From: Micromonospora cabrerizensis
GTDB lineage: Bacteria; Actinomycetota; Actinomycetes; Mycobacteriales; Micromonosporaceae
Assembly: GCF_022230955.1 (NCBI RefSeq)
Contig: NZ_JAKKFI010000005.1
Location: 1 to 32,752 of the forward strand
DNA: 32,752 bases
Direction: 5' to 3'
Of the stretch, positions 1 to 7,889 are shown one piece after another. The position numbers and the translations under genes are program-made. The notes under the pieces are model-generated. The model was given only the letters and a program-made list of their open reading frames with translations. It searched no databases and was not told the origin of the DNA. Positions within the stretch are counted from its first letter, which is position 1, and every line of letters starts with the position of its first letter.

Positions 1-57
1 ACTGACGTCACGCAGGTTGTGCTCGCGCGCGCCACGGATAATCAGTCGGTCGGCCAC
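1..57 (-). CDS. uvrA: UvrA excinuclease ABC subunit A, N-terminal 19 codons (runs off the left edge)
   Basis: Read on the minus strand from a GTG at 57-55, the sequence gives V(M) followed by ADRLIIRGAREHNLRDVS, the characteristic beginning of UvrA, the DNA-damage recognition ATPase of nucleotide excision repair. The remaining 900-plus residues lie outside the window. A GGGAG stretch sits about 10 nt upstream of the GTG and could be the ribosome binding site. Its partner uvrB lies on the same strand near the other end of the window, and a metallo-hydrolase typical of this neighbourhood lies at 2.3-2.9 kb. I see no actinobacterial LexA box in the 250 nt upstream. The identification rests on 19 residues, but they match the family start almost perfectly. 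Confidence 0.9.
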   Translation of the reverse strand, partial: MADRLIIRGAREHNLRDVS

Positions 58-270
58 GGTGCGTGTACTCCCGGGAGAAGACGAAGCGAAGGATCTGTCC
101 CGCTCTGGGTGATTGTGAGCGGTCGTGCGGGCGCGGAAAACACGCCTCGGCAACTCTAGCCCCGAGGTACGACAGTTTCCCTCGCCCGCACATTCCCCCA
201 GCTCAGCCCGGTCGGCCGCACCGCGTCGAGCGCCCGCGGCCCGCGCCGAGCGCCCGCCGGCCGCCAGCCC

Positions 271-312
271 GCAGCCCGCTGCCCGCAGCCGGCAGCCGGC
301 AGCCGGCAGCCG
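271..312. repeat. Short GCAGCCG heptad repeat
   Basis: Four perfect tandem copies of GCAGCCG occupy 285-312, preceded by decayed copies (GCAGCCC, GCTGCCC) from 271. The array ends one base before the rsgA stop codon and lies in the 256-nt gap between rsgA and uvrA. Apart from this repeat, and the likely uvrA ribosome binding site at its left end, I see no gene, terminator or recognisable operator in the gap. Slippage is the simplest origin. Confidence 0.7.
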
Positions 313-313
313 G

Positions 314-1384
314 TCAGTAGCCCCCGGGCGACGGCGGCCGGGCCGACCGGCGTCGGGCCGACCGCCATCCGCCGCGCCGTTCCGCCGCCACCCGCGCCTC
401 CCGCCGTCGGCTCTCGTGGGCCACCTCACCCTGGAGCCGACGCCAACTCTCCCACCGACGGGTGGAGAGCTCCCCGGTGTGCAGCGCGTCGCGGACCGCG
501 CAGGCCGGCTCGCCGTCGTGCCCGCAGTCGGCGTACCGGCAGCCCTCGGCCAGCCCGGCGATGTCGGCGAACGCCCGGTCGAGCCCGGCGGCGCCGTCGA
601 GCAGGCCGACCGCCCGCACACCGGGGGTGTCGATCACCGCGCCCCCGCCGGGGATCGGTACGAGGGCTCGCCAGGTGGTGGTGTGCCGACCCTTGCCGTC
701 GACCCGGCGGATCGCCTGTGTTGGCATCACCACGGTGCCGGCGAGGGCGTTGACCAGGCTCGACTTGCCGGCACCGGAGGGCCCCAGCAGGCCGAGCGTG
801 CGCCCGGGCGTCACCTCGGCGCGCAGTGGCTCCAGCCCGGTGCCACGCTCGGCGCTGACCGGCAGCACCGGCACGCCCGGTGCGACGGCGGCGAGTTGGC
901 GGGCCAGCGCGGCCGGGTCGGCCGCGAGGTCGGCCTTCGTCAGTACGACCAGCGGTCGGGCGCCGGACTCGTGGGCCAGGGCGAGCAGGCGCTCGATCCG
1001 GCCCACGTCCGGCTCGGGGTGCACCGGCTCCACCACGGCGGCCGCGTCGAGGTTGGCGGCCAGCACCTGGCCGCTGGCGTCCTTGCCGGCGGTACGCCGG
1101 ATCAGCGCGCCCCGCCGGGGCAGCACGGCCTCCACGGTGACGCGGCGGTCCGGCCAGTGGGTGAGCAGGACCCAGTCCCCGGCGCAGGGCAGCGCGGACG
1201 GGTCCCGGGCGGCGGCGGCGAGCACCGCCCCGCCCAGGCTGGCCCGGAGCGGGCCGGTCGCGGTGAGCACGGTGCAGACGCCCCGGTCCACCCGGGCCAC
1301 CCGACCCGGGTGGTGCTCGCCGCGTCGCTCGGCGTACGCCGCCCGCTCGGCGTCCCAGCCGAGGGCGGTCAGATCGATCGTCAT
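314..1384 (-). CDS. rsgA: Ribosome small-subunit-dependent GTPase A (RsgA)
   Basis: This is a circularly permuted GTPase that helps late maturation of the 30S ribosomal subunit. The motif order proves the permutation: G4 TKAD (149-152) and G5 SA (177-178) come before the P-loop GPSGAGKSS (201-209), the TTT switch (235-237) and DTPG (252-255). An OB-fold domain covers roughly residues 25-95. The zinc-binding C-terminal domain carries C282, C287, H289 and C295. At 356 residues it is of normal length, with an Arg-rich tail that could bind RNA. The ATG at 1384 has GAGG five bases upstream. It is divergent from the isomerase gene at 1564. Confidence 0.95.
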   Translation of the reverse strand: MTIDLTALGWDAERAAYAERRGEHHPGRVARVDRGVCTVLTATGPLRASLGGAVLAAAARDPSALPCAGDWVLLTHWPDRRVTVEAVLPRRGALIRRTAGKDASGQVLAANLDAAAVVEPVHPEPDVGRIERLLALAHESGARPLVVLTKADLAADPAALARQLAAVAPGVPVLPVSAERGTGLEPLRAEVTPGRTLGLLGPSGAGKSSLVNALAGTVVMPTQAIRRVDGKGRHTTTWRALVPIPGGGAVIDTPGVRAVGLLDGAAGLDRAFADIAGLAEGCRYADCGHDGEPACAVRDALHTGELSTRRWESWRRLQGEVAHESRRREARVAAERRGGWRSARRRSARPPSPGGY

Positions 1385-1551
1385 GGCATCCTCATCGGTG
1401 TCGAAGCTGGTGATGGCGGAACACGCGTGCCAGGTCCGGCATGATCAACCACCTCCGTCCGATGTCCCGGTGCCGCGTCTGCCGCTGACGGTAGGTCGCG
1501 CGCCGACGCGCCGAAAGCGATTTCCCCGGCGACGTCGCGACGGCGGACCGC

Positions 1552-1557
1552 TAGGGT
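1552..1557 (+). promoter_or_regulatory. Putative -10 box of a leaderless promoter
   Basis: TAGGGT lies six bases before the GTG start at 1564 and there is no Shine-Dalgarno sequence. This places the expected transcription start on or next to the start codon. No convincing -35 box is visible. Confidence 0.5.
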
Positions 1558-1563
1558 CGACGG

Positions 1564-2280
1564 GTGACCACGGACCCGCTGCTGCTGATGGGCGAGGTGG
1601 ACGCGGCCACCAGCCGACTTCTGCGTACCGCCGCTGCTTTCGACGCCGCGGACCTGGCCGCCGCGTCGCGGCTGCCGGGCTGGACGCGCGGGCACGTGCT
1701 GGCGCATCTGGCCCGCAACGCCGACGGTTTCGTCAACCTGCTCACCGCGGCCCGCACCGGGCAGGCGCTGCCGATGTATTCCTCGCTGGCGGCCCGCACC
1801 GCGGACATCGACGCCGGCGCGGGCCGGCCGCCCGGCGAGCACCTGGACGACCTGCGGCGCACCGCCGACCTGTTCGCCGAAGCGGTCACGGCGATGCCGG
1901 CCGAGGCCTGGGCGGCGACGGTGCAGGCGCGTATGGGCCCCTGGCCGGCCGCGCTGCTGGTCTGGGGCCGGCTGCGGGAGATCGAGGTGCACCACCTCGA
2001 CCTGGCCGCCGACTACGGGCCGGCCGACTGGTCGGAGACGTTCGCCCACCGACTGCTGCGCGAGGCCGCCAGCCACCACGCCACCGGGCCGACACCGCCG
2101 TCGATGGTGCTGCGCCTCGACGGGAGCGAGCACGACGTGGTGCTCGGCGACCGCGACGGCGCCCCGATCGTCGCCGGTCCCGTTTCCGACCTCGCCGCCT
2201 GGCTGATCGGCCGTGCCGGCGGCGAACCGCTCTCCGTCACGCCCGACGGTCCCCTGCCTACTCCACCGGAATGGATCTAG
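1564..2280 (+). CDS. DinB/maleylpyruvate-isomerase-family mycothiol-dependent enzyme
   Basis: A 238-residue member of the TIGR03083/MDMPI family, four-helix-bundle metalloenzymes that use mycothiol as thiol cofactor. The expected metal ligands are present: H48 in the GHVLAHLA segment, and E139 with H143 in the REIEVHHLDL segment, the Glu-x3-His spacing of the family. The C-terminal part (about 160-238) is the small alpha/beta domain usual in these proteins. The true substrate is unknown; most family members are not maleylpyruvate isomerases. The GTG start is supported by a -10 box six bases upstream, suggesting a leaderless message. The stop is 7 nt from the next gene, so the two are probably one operon. 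Confidence 0.88.
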   Translation: MTTDPLLLMGEVDAATSRLLRTAAAFDAADLAAASRLPGWTRGHVLAHLARNADGFVNLLTAARTGQALPMYSSLAARTADIDAGAGRPPGEHLDDLRRTADLFAEAVTAMPAEAWAATVQARMGPWPAALLVWGRLREIEVHHLDLAADYGPADWSETFAHRLLREAASHHATGPTPPSMVLRLDGSEHDVVLGDRDGAPIVAGPVSDLAAWLIGRAGGEPLSVTPDGPLPTPPEWI

Positions 2281-2287
2281 AAACCTC

Positions 2288-2941
2288 ATGACTTACAGCG
2301 GAGACGTCACGCACGGCGGCGCGCCGGCGGTACGGGAGCTGGACGGGCTCACCATCAGCAAGTTGTCGGTGGGCCCGATGGACAACAACGCCTACCTGCT
2401 GCGCTGCACGGGCACCGGTGACCAGGTGCTGATCGACGCCGCCAACGAGGCGCCCCGGCTGCTGGAGCTGATCGGCGACGGTGGGCTCACCGCCGTGGTG
2501 ACGACCCACCAGCACATGGATCACTGGGTGGCGCTGGAGGAGGTGGTCGCCAAGACCGGCGCCCGGGCGCTGGTGCACGCCGACGACGCCGCCGGGCTGC
2601 CGATCGAGGCGGAGCGTCTGGCCGACGGCGACACCGTGGCGGTGGGTGACTGCGCGCTGGAGGTCATCCACATCAAGGGGCACACCCCGGGGTCGATCGC
2701 GCTGCTCTACCGCGACCCGGCCGGCACCCCGCACCTCTTCACCGGTGACAGTCTTTTCCCCGGTGGGGTGGGCAACACCGACAAGGACCCGGAGCGCTTC
2801 GCCGCGCTGATCGACGACGTCGAGCACAAGCTGTTCGACCAACTGCCGGACGACACCTGGTTCTACCCCGGCCACGGCAGCGACAGTACCCTGGGAGCCG
2901 AACGCCCAGCCCTCCCCCAGTGGAAAGCAAGAGGCTGGTAA
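2288..2941 (+). CDS. MBL-fold metallo-hydrolase (glyoxalase II-like)
   Basis: A 217-residue metallo-beta-lactamase-fold hydrolase. The zinc signature THQHMDH supplies H74, H76, D78 and H79; H132 (GHTPGS), D154 (TGDSLF) and H196 (PGHG) complete the di-metal site. The compact length and late GHG motif resemble glyoxalase II-like thioester hydrolases, though the substrate is not known. The ATG at 2288 follows the upstream stop by 7 nt and has only a weak ribosome binding site, consistent with translational coupling to the isomerase-family gene. A homologous gene sits just beside uvrA in mycobacteria (Rv1637c), which fits the uvrA start found at the window edge. Confidence 0.9.
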   Translation: MTYSGDVTHGGAPAVRELDGLTISKLSVGPMDNNAYLLRCTGTGDQVLIDAANEAPRLLELIGDGGLTAVVTTHQHMDHWVALEEVVAKTGARALVHADDAAGLPIEAERLADGDTVAVGDCALEVIHIKGHTPGSIALLYRDPAGTPHLFTGDSLFPGGVGNTDKDPERFAALIDDVEHKLFDQLPDDTWFYPGHGSDSTLGAERPALPQWKARGW

Positions 2942-3041
2942 CAGACCAGCAGCAACCCCAACGAAACGCTGACCGTTCACCCTCAAGATCTCTCAACCCC
3001 CGACGGCGGCGGCGCGCTCGCACGAGCCGCGCCCGCAACGG

Positions 3042-3113
3042 GGGCGGGGCCTGCCGTGCCCGGCGCAGGGATCAAGCCTGACCGCCCGGAGCCGGGCACG
3101 GCAGGCCCGCCCC
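3042..3113. terminator. Long GC-rich hairpin between convergent genes
   Basis: The left arm (3042-3064) and right arm (3091-3113) pair over about 22 bp. The inner 15 bp (CCTGCCGTGCCCGGC) are perfect, and the outer GGGCGGG block continues with one bulged G. The loop is 26 nt. There is no U-tract, so it is either a bidirectional actinobacterial-type terminator or an RNA-stability structure for the metallo-hydrolase and DedA messages. Confidence 0.7.
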
Positions 3114-3163
3114 TCAACCGCAACCACCGACCGGCCGAGCAACCACCGACCCAAACAGCAACC

Positions 3164-3772
3164 TCAGCCAGTCACAGCGAACAACCGCCGCCGAGCCCCC
3201 AGCAGCACGACGGAAGCCAACACCACCCCGACCCCCATGGTGACCAGCAGCGGGCTCGGGTCCCCCGGCAGCAGCCCGGCCAGCGACCGCGACGCGGTGC
3301 CCAGCGCGAGGTAGAGACCGGCCCAGGCGGTCGCGCCGAGTGCGGCGCAGCCGAGGAATCGGCGGTACGACATCCGCAGCCCGCCGGCGGCCAGCGGAAG
3401 CAGCGCGTTGAACACGGGCAGGAAGGGCGCGACGACCATCATCCGACCGCCACCGCGACGCAGGATGCCCTCCGCCGCCGTCCAGCGCGTCTCGCCGATC
3501 CAGCCGCCGACCCGACTGTGCCGTAGCTGCTCGGAGTAGCGGCGGCCGATGAGGAAGCTCAGCGACCAGCCGGCCAGGCAACCGACCAGGACTGCGGCGA
3601 AGGTGGCCAGCCCGGTGGTCGGGCGGCCCACGCCGACGGCGGCCAGGATCGCCACGTCGCCGGGGATCAGGACACCCAGCAGGGGTACGGCGTCGAAGAG
3701 CATGACGAGCCCGAGCGCACCCATCAGCAGCAGAACGGGCAGTTCACCGATCTGGGCCAGCCATTGCGTCAT
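3164..3772 (-). CDS. DedA-family membrane protein
   Basis: A 202-residue polytopic membrane protein of the DedA/SNARE-associated family, some members of which flip undecaprenyl phosphate or phospholipids. The N-terminal family signature is visible as VPLLGVLIPGD (about 29-39), an amphipathic re-entrant segment with the conserved acidic residue. The second signature, around APFLPVFNALLPLAAGGLRM, contains the RxxxG-like turn before a helical hairpin. About four further hydrophobic segments follow and the tail is Arg-rich. The ATG at 3772 gives a full-length protein; the longer open frame upstream is a shadow of the methyltransferase. Exact substrate unknown. Confidence 0.88.
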   Translation of the reverse strand: MTQWLAQIGELPVLLLMGALGLVMLFDAVPLLGVLIPGDVAILAAVGVGRPTTGLATFAAVLVGCLAGWSLSFLIGRRYSEQLRHSRVGGWIGETRWTAAEGILRRGGGRMMVVAPFLPVFNALLPLAAGGLRMSYRRFLGCAALGATAWAGLYLALGTASRSLAGLLPGDPSPLLVTMGVGVVLASVVLLGARRRLFAVTG

Positions 3773-3851
3773 GCCTCGTACGCTATGGCCGCCGCACCAC
3801 TTCGGACATCCGGTTTCAGCCCCCAGCCACCCCTGGTATCGGTCTCGGGGT

Positions 3852-3866
3852 CGCCCCTGAGGGGCG
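3852..3866. terminator. Small hairpin downstream of the methyltransferase gene
   Basis: CGCCCC-TGA-GGGGCG forms a perfect 6-bp stem with a 3-nt loop, 8 nt beyond the methyltransferase stop and 80 nt before the DedA start. It has no U-tract. It could be a weak terminator or processing site between the two minus-strand genes. Confidence 0.4.
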
Positions 3867-3873
3867 TCCACAC

Positions 3874-4569
3874 TCAGACGGGTCGCAGCACCTGTACGCG
3901 GCGTAGCGACGAGTCGACCGACGGTTCGGTGGTGGGCACCGGATAGTCGGCCAGCACGGTCAGGCGGTCCGTCGGCAGGTGGCCCCGGCCGGGGTCCCCG
4001 ACCAGCACGTCGGCGCCCGCCGCGGCGGCCCGTTGGAGGAACGGCAGCATCCGGTCGGCCATCGCGCGGTCGTAGAAGACGTCTCCGGCGACCACCAGGT
4101 CGGCCTTCGCGTCGGCGCTGTCGAGCAGGTCGTCCCCGACGGCGTCGACGGCGACCCGGTTGACGCGCGCGTTGAGCGTGACGGCGGCGACGGCGTACGG
4201 GTCGATGTCGTTGGCGGTCACCTGCGTGGCGCCGGCCAGCGCGGCGGCGATGGCGACCAGTCCCGACCCGGCGGCGAGGTCGAGCACCCGGCGACCGGCG
4301 GCCAGCTCCGGGTGGTCGAGGAGGTGACGGGCCAGTGCCTGACCTCCCGCCCACGCGGACGCCCAGTACGGCGCCGGTAGGGCGTGCCCGGCGGCGGCTT
4401 CCATCCGGGCCCACCAGACGATCGCGTCCTCGGCCAGGTGCAGCCGCACCTCGGGCACGAACGGGGTGGGGACCAACCGGAGCCGGTCCAGGCCGGCGCC
4501 TGGCGCGCCGATTTCGCGTTCCAGCTCGGTCAGCGCGTCGGCTGCGGCACCTGTCATCGGCGCAAGCAT
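3874..4569 (-). CDS. Class I SAM-dependent methyltransferase (Nnt1/ETFB-KMT-like)
   Basis: A 231-residue Rossmann-fold methyltransferase. Motif I is DLAAGSG (97-103), the ribose-binding acidic residues are in ANDIDP (119-124), and the post-motif segment is [11 protein letters not shown] (157-167). A PYWASAW segment at 68-74 precedes motif I, as in the nicotinamide N-methyltransferase-like/protein-lysine methyltransferase group (COG3897), so a protein lysine side chain is a likely target. The start is uncertain: ATG 4569 is preferred because a G-run precedes it, but ATG 4557 would also give an intact protein. It is divergent from the cold-shock gene. Confidence 0.82.
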   Translation of the reverse strand: MLAPMTGAAADALTELEREIGAPGAGLDRLRLVPTPFVPEVRLHLAEDAIVWWARMEAAAGHALPAPYWASAWAGGQALARHLLDHPELAAGRRVLDLAAGSGLVAIAAALAGATQVTANDIDPYAVAAVTLNARVNRVAVDAVGDDLLDSADAKADLVVAGDVFYDRAMADRMLPFLQRAAAAGADVLVGDPGRGHLPTDRLTVLADYPVPTTEPSVDSSLRRVQVLRPV

Positions 4570-4672
4570 GCCCCAGCGACGGGTGATCGGGGCGGGTTTC
4601 ACATGCCGCCGCGCAGAGTTCACTCGACTTCACACGAAGACCTACGGCACTTCGGCCAGCGGATCGGGGTTT

Positions 4673-4719
4673 CGCCCGTTACTGTCGGACAGGTACGGGC
4701 GATCATCGGCCAGAGGCCG
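4673..4719 (+). promoter_or_regulatory. Two-hairpin leader of the cold-shock gene
   Basis: Two stem-loops precede the cspA ribosome binding site. The first (4673-4701) pairs CGCCCGT with ACGGGCG and, after an internal loop, CTG with CAG. The second (4707-4719) is CGGCC-AGA-GGCCG. A strong purine run (4739-4746) follows. Long structured 5' leaders are a known feature of cold-shock genes; temperature control here is inference. Confidence 0.45.
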
Positions 4720-4750
4720 AGGGTCAGCCGCTTTGAACAGGGAGAGATGC

Positions 4751-4954
4751 ATGGCAACCGGCACGGTTAAGTGGTTCAACTCGGAAAAGGGCTTCGGTTT
4801 CATCGAGCAGGATGGCGGAGGGCCGGACGTGTTCGTCCACTACTCCGCGATCGCGTCGAGCGGCTACCGGGAGCTCAACGAGGGCCAGAAGGTCGAGTTC
4901 GAGGTGACCCAGGGGCAGAAGGGTCCGCAGGCGGACAACGTCCGCCCGATGTAG
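4751..4954 (+). CDS. Cold-shock protein (CspA family)
   Basis: A 67-residue single cold-shock domain, a five-stranded OB-fold that binds single-stranded RNA and DNA and acts as an RNA chaperone. RNP1 appears as KGFGFI (13-18) and RNP2 as VFVHY (27-31). The start [10 protein letters not shown] and the [12 protein letters not shown] end are typical of actinobacterial Csp proteins. The ATG at 4751 is preceded by AGGGAGAG with a short spacer, a strong ribosome binding site suited to an abundant protein. It is monocistronic: the upstream neighbour is divergent and the downstream one convergent. Confidence 0.96.
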   Translation: MATGTVKWFNSEKGFGFIEQDGGGPDVFVHYSAIASSGYRELNEGQKVEFEVTQGQKGPQADNVRPM

Positions 4955-5002
4955 CTCCGTGCCGGTGACGGCGGCCGGTCTCCGGCCGCCGTCGCAGCGC
5001 AC

Positions 5003-6283
5003 TCAAGACGCCGCCGGGGCGGCGGGCAGGTCCCGCCGCCTCCGGATCGGCCCGATCAACAGAATCAACGGGGTGAGCGCCAACCAGGCGGTCATCGCGA
5101 ATATTGCTGTCCCGACGCCGTAGCGCGCGCCGATCGCACCGGCCAGCACGGCTGCCAGCGGGATCGTGCCGTAGTTGAGCAGATGCATGCTCACCGTCAC
5201 CCGGCCCAGCAGGTGGTGCGGTGTGTAGGTCTGCCGGAAGGCACCCTTGACAACGTTGCCGATGGCCACGCCGAGGCCGATCAGCAGGCCGCCGAGGGCT
5301 GGCCAGGCCAATCCGATGCCCGGTGCGGCGAGCGGGATGAGCAGCGCCGGCGGCCCGGTGAACACCGCCCCGATCAGCAGCGCCCGCGCGGTGCCGTAGC
5401 GCCGGCCCAGCGTGGTGGCGAGCAGCGCGCCGACGATTCCTCCGGCACTCATCACCGCGACCAGCGCGCCCACCAGGCCCGGTTCGAGGCGCAACTCACG
5501 GACCAGGAACACCACCAGGACGGCCTGGTAGCCGATCAGCCCGATGTTGCTGGCCGCGCCGAAGACCGCCAGCACCCGCAGGTACGGGTCCCGGATGACG
5601 AAGCGCAGCCCCTCGCCGATGTCGCGGCGCAGTGACCGGGACCGGTCGGCCCGGCGTGCGCGCGGCTCGACCGTGCGGATCCGCAGCAGGAGGACGGCGG
5701 AGAGCAGGAACGTGAGCGCGTCCAGCACCAGCGCGACGACGGCACCGGTGAGCTGGGCGATCAGGCCGGCGAGGCCGGGCCCGACGACGTAGCTGACGGT
5801 CTGGGTCGCCTGGAGTTTCGCGTTGCCCTCCGGCAGCTGCTCGGGTCGCAGCAGCACCGGCAGGTACACCTGGTCGGCGGTTTCGAAGAAGACCCGCGCG
5901 GCACCGGCGCTGAGGGCGACCACCAGCAGGTGCGCCACGGTGAGCCGGCCCAGCACGGCGGCGAGCGGCACGCTGAGGAACGCCAGCGCGCAGAACAGGT
6001 CGCACACCACCATCACCGACCGGCGGGGCAGCCGGTCCATCCACGCGCCGGCCGGCAGGCCGATCAGCAGCCAGGGCAGCCAGGCCGCGGCGGTGAGCAC
6101 CGCCACCTGGAAGGTGCCGGCGTCGAGGACGGCGACCGCGACCAGGGGCAACGCGACGGTGGTGACGTTGCTGCCGACGCTGCTGATGGCCTGGCCGGCC
6201 CAGAGCAGCCGGAAGTCGCGGTGCCGCAGCAACCCGCCGGCCGGGCGGACCGGCGTCGGGTCGCTGCGGGTGGCGGCGGTCAC
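5003..6283 (-). CDS. MFS transporter (EntS/MFS_3-type exporter)
   Basis: A 426-residue 12-helix major facilitator. The start is LLRHRDFRLLWAGQ followed by SSVGSNVTTVALPL, typical of the MFS_3 drug and siderophore exporter group. A loop 2-3 signature (GAWMDRLPRRSVM, about 78-90) and a long central cytoplasmic loop with arginines (about 205-222) are visible. It probably exports a small molecule by proton antiport; the substrate cannot be read from the sequence. The GTG start overlaps the arsR-like stop by four bases (GTGA), so the two are translationally coupled, and the regulator most likely controls this exporter. Confidence 0.9.
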   Translation of the reverse strand: MTAATRSDPTPVRPAGGLLRHRDFRLLWAGQAISSVGSNVTTVALPLVAVAVLDAGTFQVAVLTAAAWLPWLLIGLPAGAWMDRLPRRSVMVVCDLFCALAFLSVPLAAVLGRLTVAHLLVVALSAGAARVFFETADQVYLPVLLRPEQLPEGNAKLQATQTVSYVVGPGLAGLIAQLTGAVVALVLDALTFLLSAVLLLRIRTVEPRARRADRSRSLRRDIGEGLRFVIRDPYLRVLAVFGAASNIGLIGYQAVLVVFLVRELRLEPGLVGALVAVMSAGGIVGALLATTLGRRYGTARALLIGAVFTGPPALLIPLAAPGIGLAWPALGGLLIGLGVAIGNVVKGAFRQTYTPHHLLGRVTVSMHLLNYGTIPLAAVLAGAIGARYGVGTAIFAMTAWLALTPLILLIGPIRRRRDLPAAPAAS

Positions 6284-6861
6284 GGTCGCGCCGGCACGCC
6301 GTGGACGAACACGAAGACCGGCCGGCGGCCGGCGTCGTCATCGTCGTCGGGCAGGTCCCGGTTGGCCCAGCGCGCGAGGAGGTCGATCATCTCGCGGCTC
6401 AGCTCGGCCAGTTCGGCGGGCGTGAGGCGTAGCCAGTGGTCGGTGGAGAACGGGGCGTCGTCCCAGGTCGCCTGGGTGCTCTCGTCAGCGGCGTGCCACG
6501 CCCGGGCCAGGGCGACGTGCCGGTCCAGGTTGAGCGAGGTGGCGGCGTCGGCGACCGCCCGGGCGGCCGGGTCGGCGTCGAAGTCGGCGTTGGACCAGCG
6601 CAGTGCTCGGGTGACGAGCCGCCACCACCGCTCGCGCCGGTCCCGGGCCAGCTCGGGGGCCTCGGTGACCAGGTCCGCGGCGGCGAGGACCTTGAGGTGG
6701 TGGCTGACGTTGGCCGGCGCCTGGTCGGTGCGTTCGGCGAGCTGGCCGACGGTCGAGGGGCCGTGCACCTTGAGCACGTCCATCAGGCGGCGACGCAGCG
6801 GGTGGGCCATGGCGGCCAGCACCCGCGAATCGGTGATCTGGCGTACGTCGGGCATCTCCAT
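6280..6861 (-). CDS. ArsR-family winged-helix regulator
   Basis: A 193-residue regulator with an N-terminal ArsR-type HTH: the ITDSRVLAAMAHPLRRRLMDVL helix region leads to the recognition helix around ANVSHHLKVLAAADLV (50-65) and then a basic wing. There is no CxC metal site, so this is the metal-independent ArsR-like class that usually pairs with transporters. The C-terminal 110 residues are helical and acidic at the end (run of Asp). ATG 6861 is chosen; an upstream TTG at 6897 would overlap the operator. It overlaps the MFS gene by four bases and is preceded by three tandem palindromes, probably its own operator. Confidence 0.86.
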   Translation of the reverse strand: MEMPDVRQITDSRVLAAMAHPLRRRLMDVLKVHGPSTVGQLAERTDQAPANVSHHLKVLAAADLVTEAPELARDRRERWWRLVTRALRWSNADFDADPAARAVADAATSLNLDRHVALARAWHAADESTQATWDDAPFSTDHWLRLTPAELAELSREMIDLLARWANRDLPDDDDDAGRRPVFVFVHGVPARP

Positions 6862-6879
6862 ACCGCCACGATGGCATCC

Positions 6880-6921
6880 GCAACAATTCTTGTGCAACAG
6901 ATATTGCCCAACAGTTGTTGC
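6880..6921. promoter_or_regulatory. Three tandem 14-bp palindromes, probable ArsR-type operator
   Basis: Three adjoining 14-bp units, 6880-6893 (GCAACAATTCTTGT), 6894-6907 (GCAACAGATATTGC) and 6908-6921 (CCAACAGTTGTTGC), each approximate the palindrome GCAACA-NN-TGTTGC. The block is AT-rich in a GC-rich setting, lies 19 bp upstream of the ArsR-like start, and contains -35/-10-like hexamers on the minus strand. The spacing puts successive units about 1.3 helical turns apart. Confidence 0.65.
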
Positions 6922-6939
6922 GGACCGGAACTGCGAAGA

Positions 6940-6969
6940 GGGGCGGCCCGGCGGCGAACGGGCCGCCCC
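6940..6969 (-). terminator. Intrinsic terminator of the lysin-like gene
   Basis: GGGGCGGCCC (6940-6949) and GGGCCGCCCC (6960-6969) form a perfect 10-bp stem with a 10-nt loop, starting 4 nt past the stop codon. In the minus-strand transcript it is followed by the pyrimidine-rich UCUUCG. It insulates the downstream regulator/exporter operon. Confidence 0.75.
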
Positions 6970-6973
6970 CCGC

Positions 6974-7846
6974 TCAGGCGACCAGTCGGCGGGCCAACTC
7001 GTCGGCGACCTGCTTGGCGATGGTGGGCGGGATGGCCGCGGCGATATCAGCCGGCGTCAGCCCTGCGAGGACACCCTCGATGATCGCCGCCTCGTCGGTG
7101 AAGTCCTTTCCGGCCAGTGCGTTGAGCGTGGCCTGCAGGGCGGTGAGCTGCTTCGTCATCGCCTGCAGGTTCCAGTTTCCGGTCACCGGGGCACCAGTCT
7201 CGTCCCGGCCCTCGGCCATCCGGGTGTAGATCTGCCCGATCGGGTTGCGACCGTCGAGCACGGTGAGGTTCTTGTGGACGGTGGCCAGCCAGTTGTGCTC
7301 TTCGGGGGTCATGTCGTCGTCCTCCAGGAGTCCGATGGAACTGAGATAGCGGCGGAACAATGGCCGCTGGTCGCGGCCCGCCTTGATGGCATCACGAAAG
7401 AAGCTGAAGTGGGTGTGCCAGCGGTGCGAGCTGTCGCCCGTGCTGCGCTTGTCGAGGCGGTCCCACCGCTTCACCGTCTTGCCGTCGGGGCTGTAGATGA
7501 TCTCGCGGATGTCCCGGGTGTCCGCCGCGTTCGCGGCACACTGGGCCACGCACCAGACCGAGAAGCTGGCCATGGTGTGCGTGCGGCCACCGGAGCGGAC
7601 CTCGAACTGGCCGACGTCCAGCGCCGCCGCGTCGAGGGTCAGCCCGGCCCGGTCGCGCGGTGACTCGACCACCGAGTAGTCGTTCGTGACCACCCGGTCC
7701 GATCCGCAGTGGTAGCCGCCGCGGTGGGCCGGATCGCCGACGATGCCGACCTCCGCCGGGTCCAGGTCGTCCGGGCCGGGGGCGTTGTCGAGGTGAGTGA
7801 GGAGCAGGGTTCTGAGGGCCAACAGATTAGCCGGGGCCCGGGTCAT
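6974..7846 (-). CDS. Actinophage-lysin-like protein, putative M15-type peptidase
   Basis: A 290-residue protein with no signal peptide. The N-terminal half has GGYHCGSD (43-50), then DYSVVESPRDRAGLTLDAAALDVG (56-79) and a late SSHRWHTHFSF (139-149). The D77 and H141/H144/H146 pattern recalls the zinc site of M15 DD/LD-peptidases, but the usual SxH before the Asp is missing; H46 might replace it. The C-terminal half ends in a helical LTPADIAAAIPPTIAKQVADEL segment, a tail I associate with actinophage and Micromonospora lysin-type proteins. GAGGGGG 5 nt before ATG 7846 is a strong ribosome binding site. It stands alone with its own terminator. Coding status is firm; function is tentative. Confidence 0.6.
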   Translation of the reverse strand: MTRAPANLLALRTLLLTHLDNAPGPDDLDPAEVGIVGDPAHRGGYHCGSDRVVTNDYSVVESPRDRAGLTLDAAALDVGQFEVRSGGRTHTMASFSVWCVAQCAANAADTRDIREIIYSPDGKTVKRWDRLDKRSTGDSSHRWHTHFSFFRDAIKAGRDQRPLFRRYLSSIGLLEDDDMTPEEHNWLATVHKNLTVLDGRNPIGQIYTRMAEGRDETGAPVTGNWNLQAMTKQLTALQATLNALAGKDFTDEAAIIEGVLAGLTPADIAAAIPPTIAKQVADELARRLVA

Positions 7847-7889
7847 GGGGTCCCCCTCTCGAATGGGGCGGGGACCGGGCACGACGTCA

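Noticed and set aside
58..313. LexA/SOS box upstream of uvrA, and likewise upstream of uvrB
   Set aside because: No CGAAC-N4-GTTCG-like palindrome was found in either upstream region.
1381..2289. 302-codon minus-strand frame opposite the mycothiol-dependent isomerase gene
   Set aside because: Antisense shadow; the plus frame has the metal ligands and promoter.
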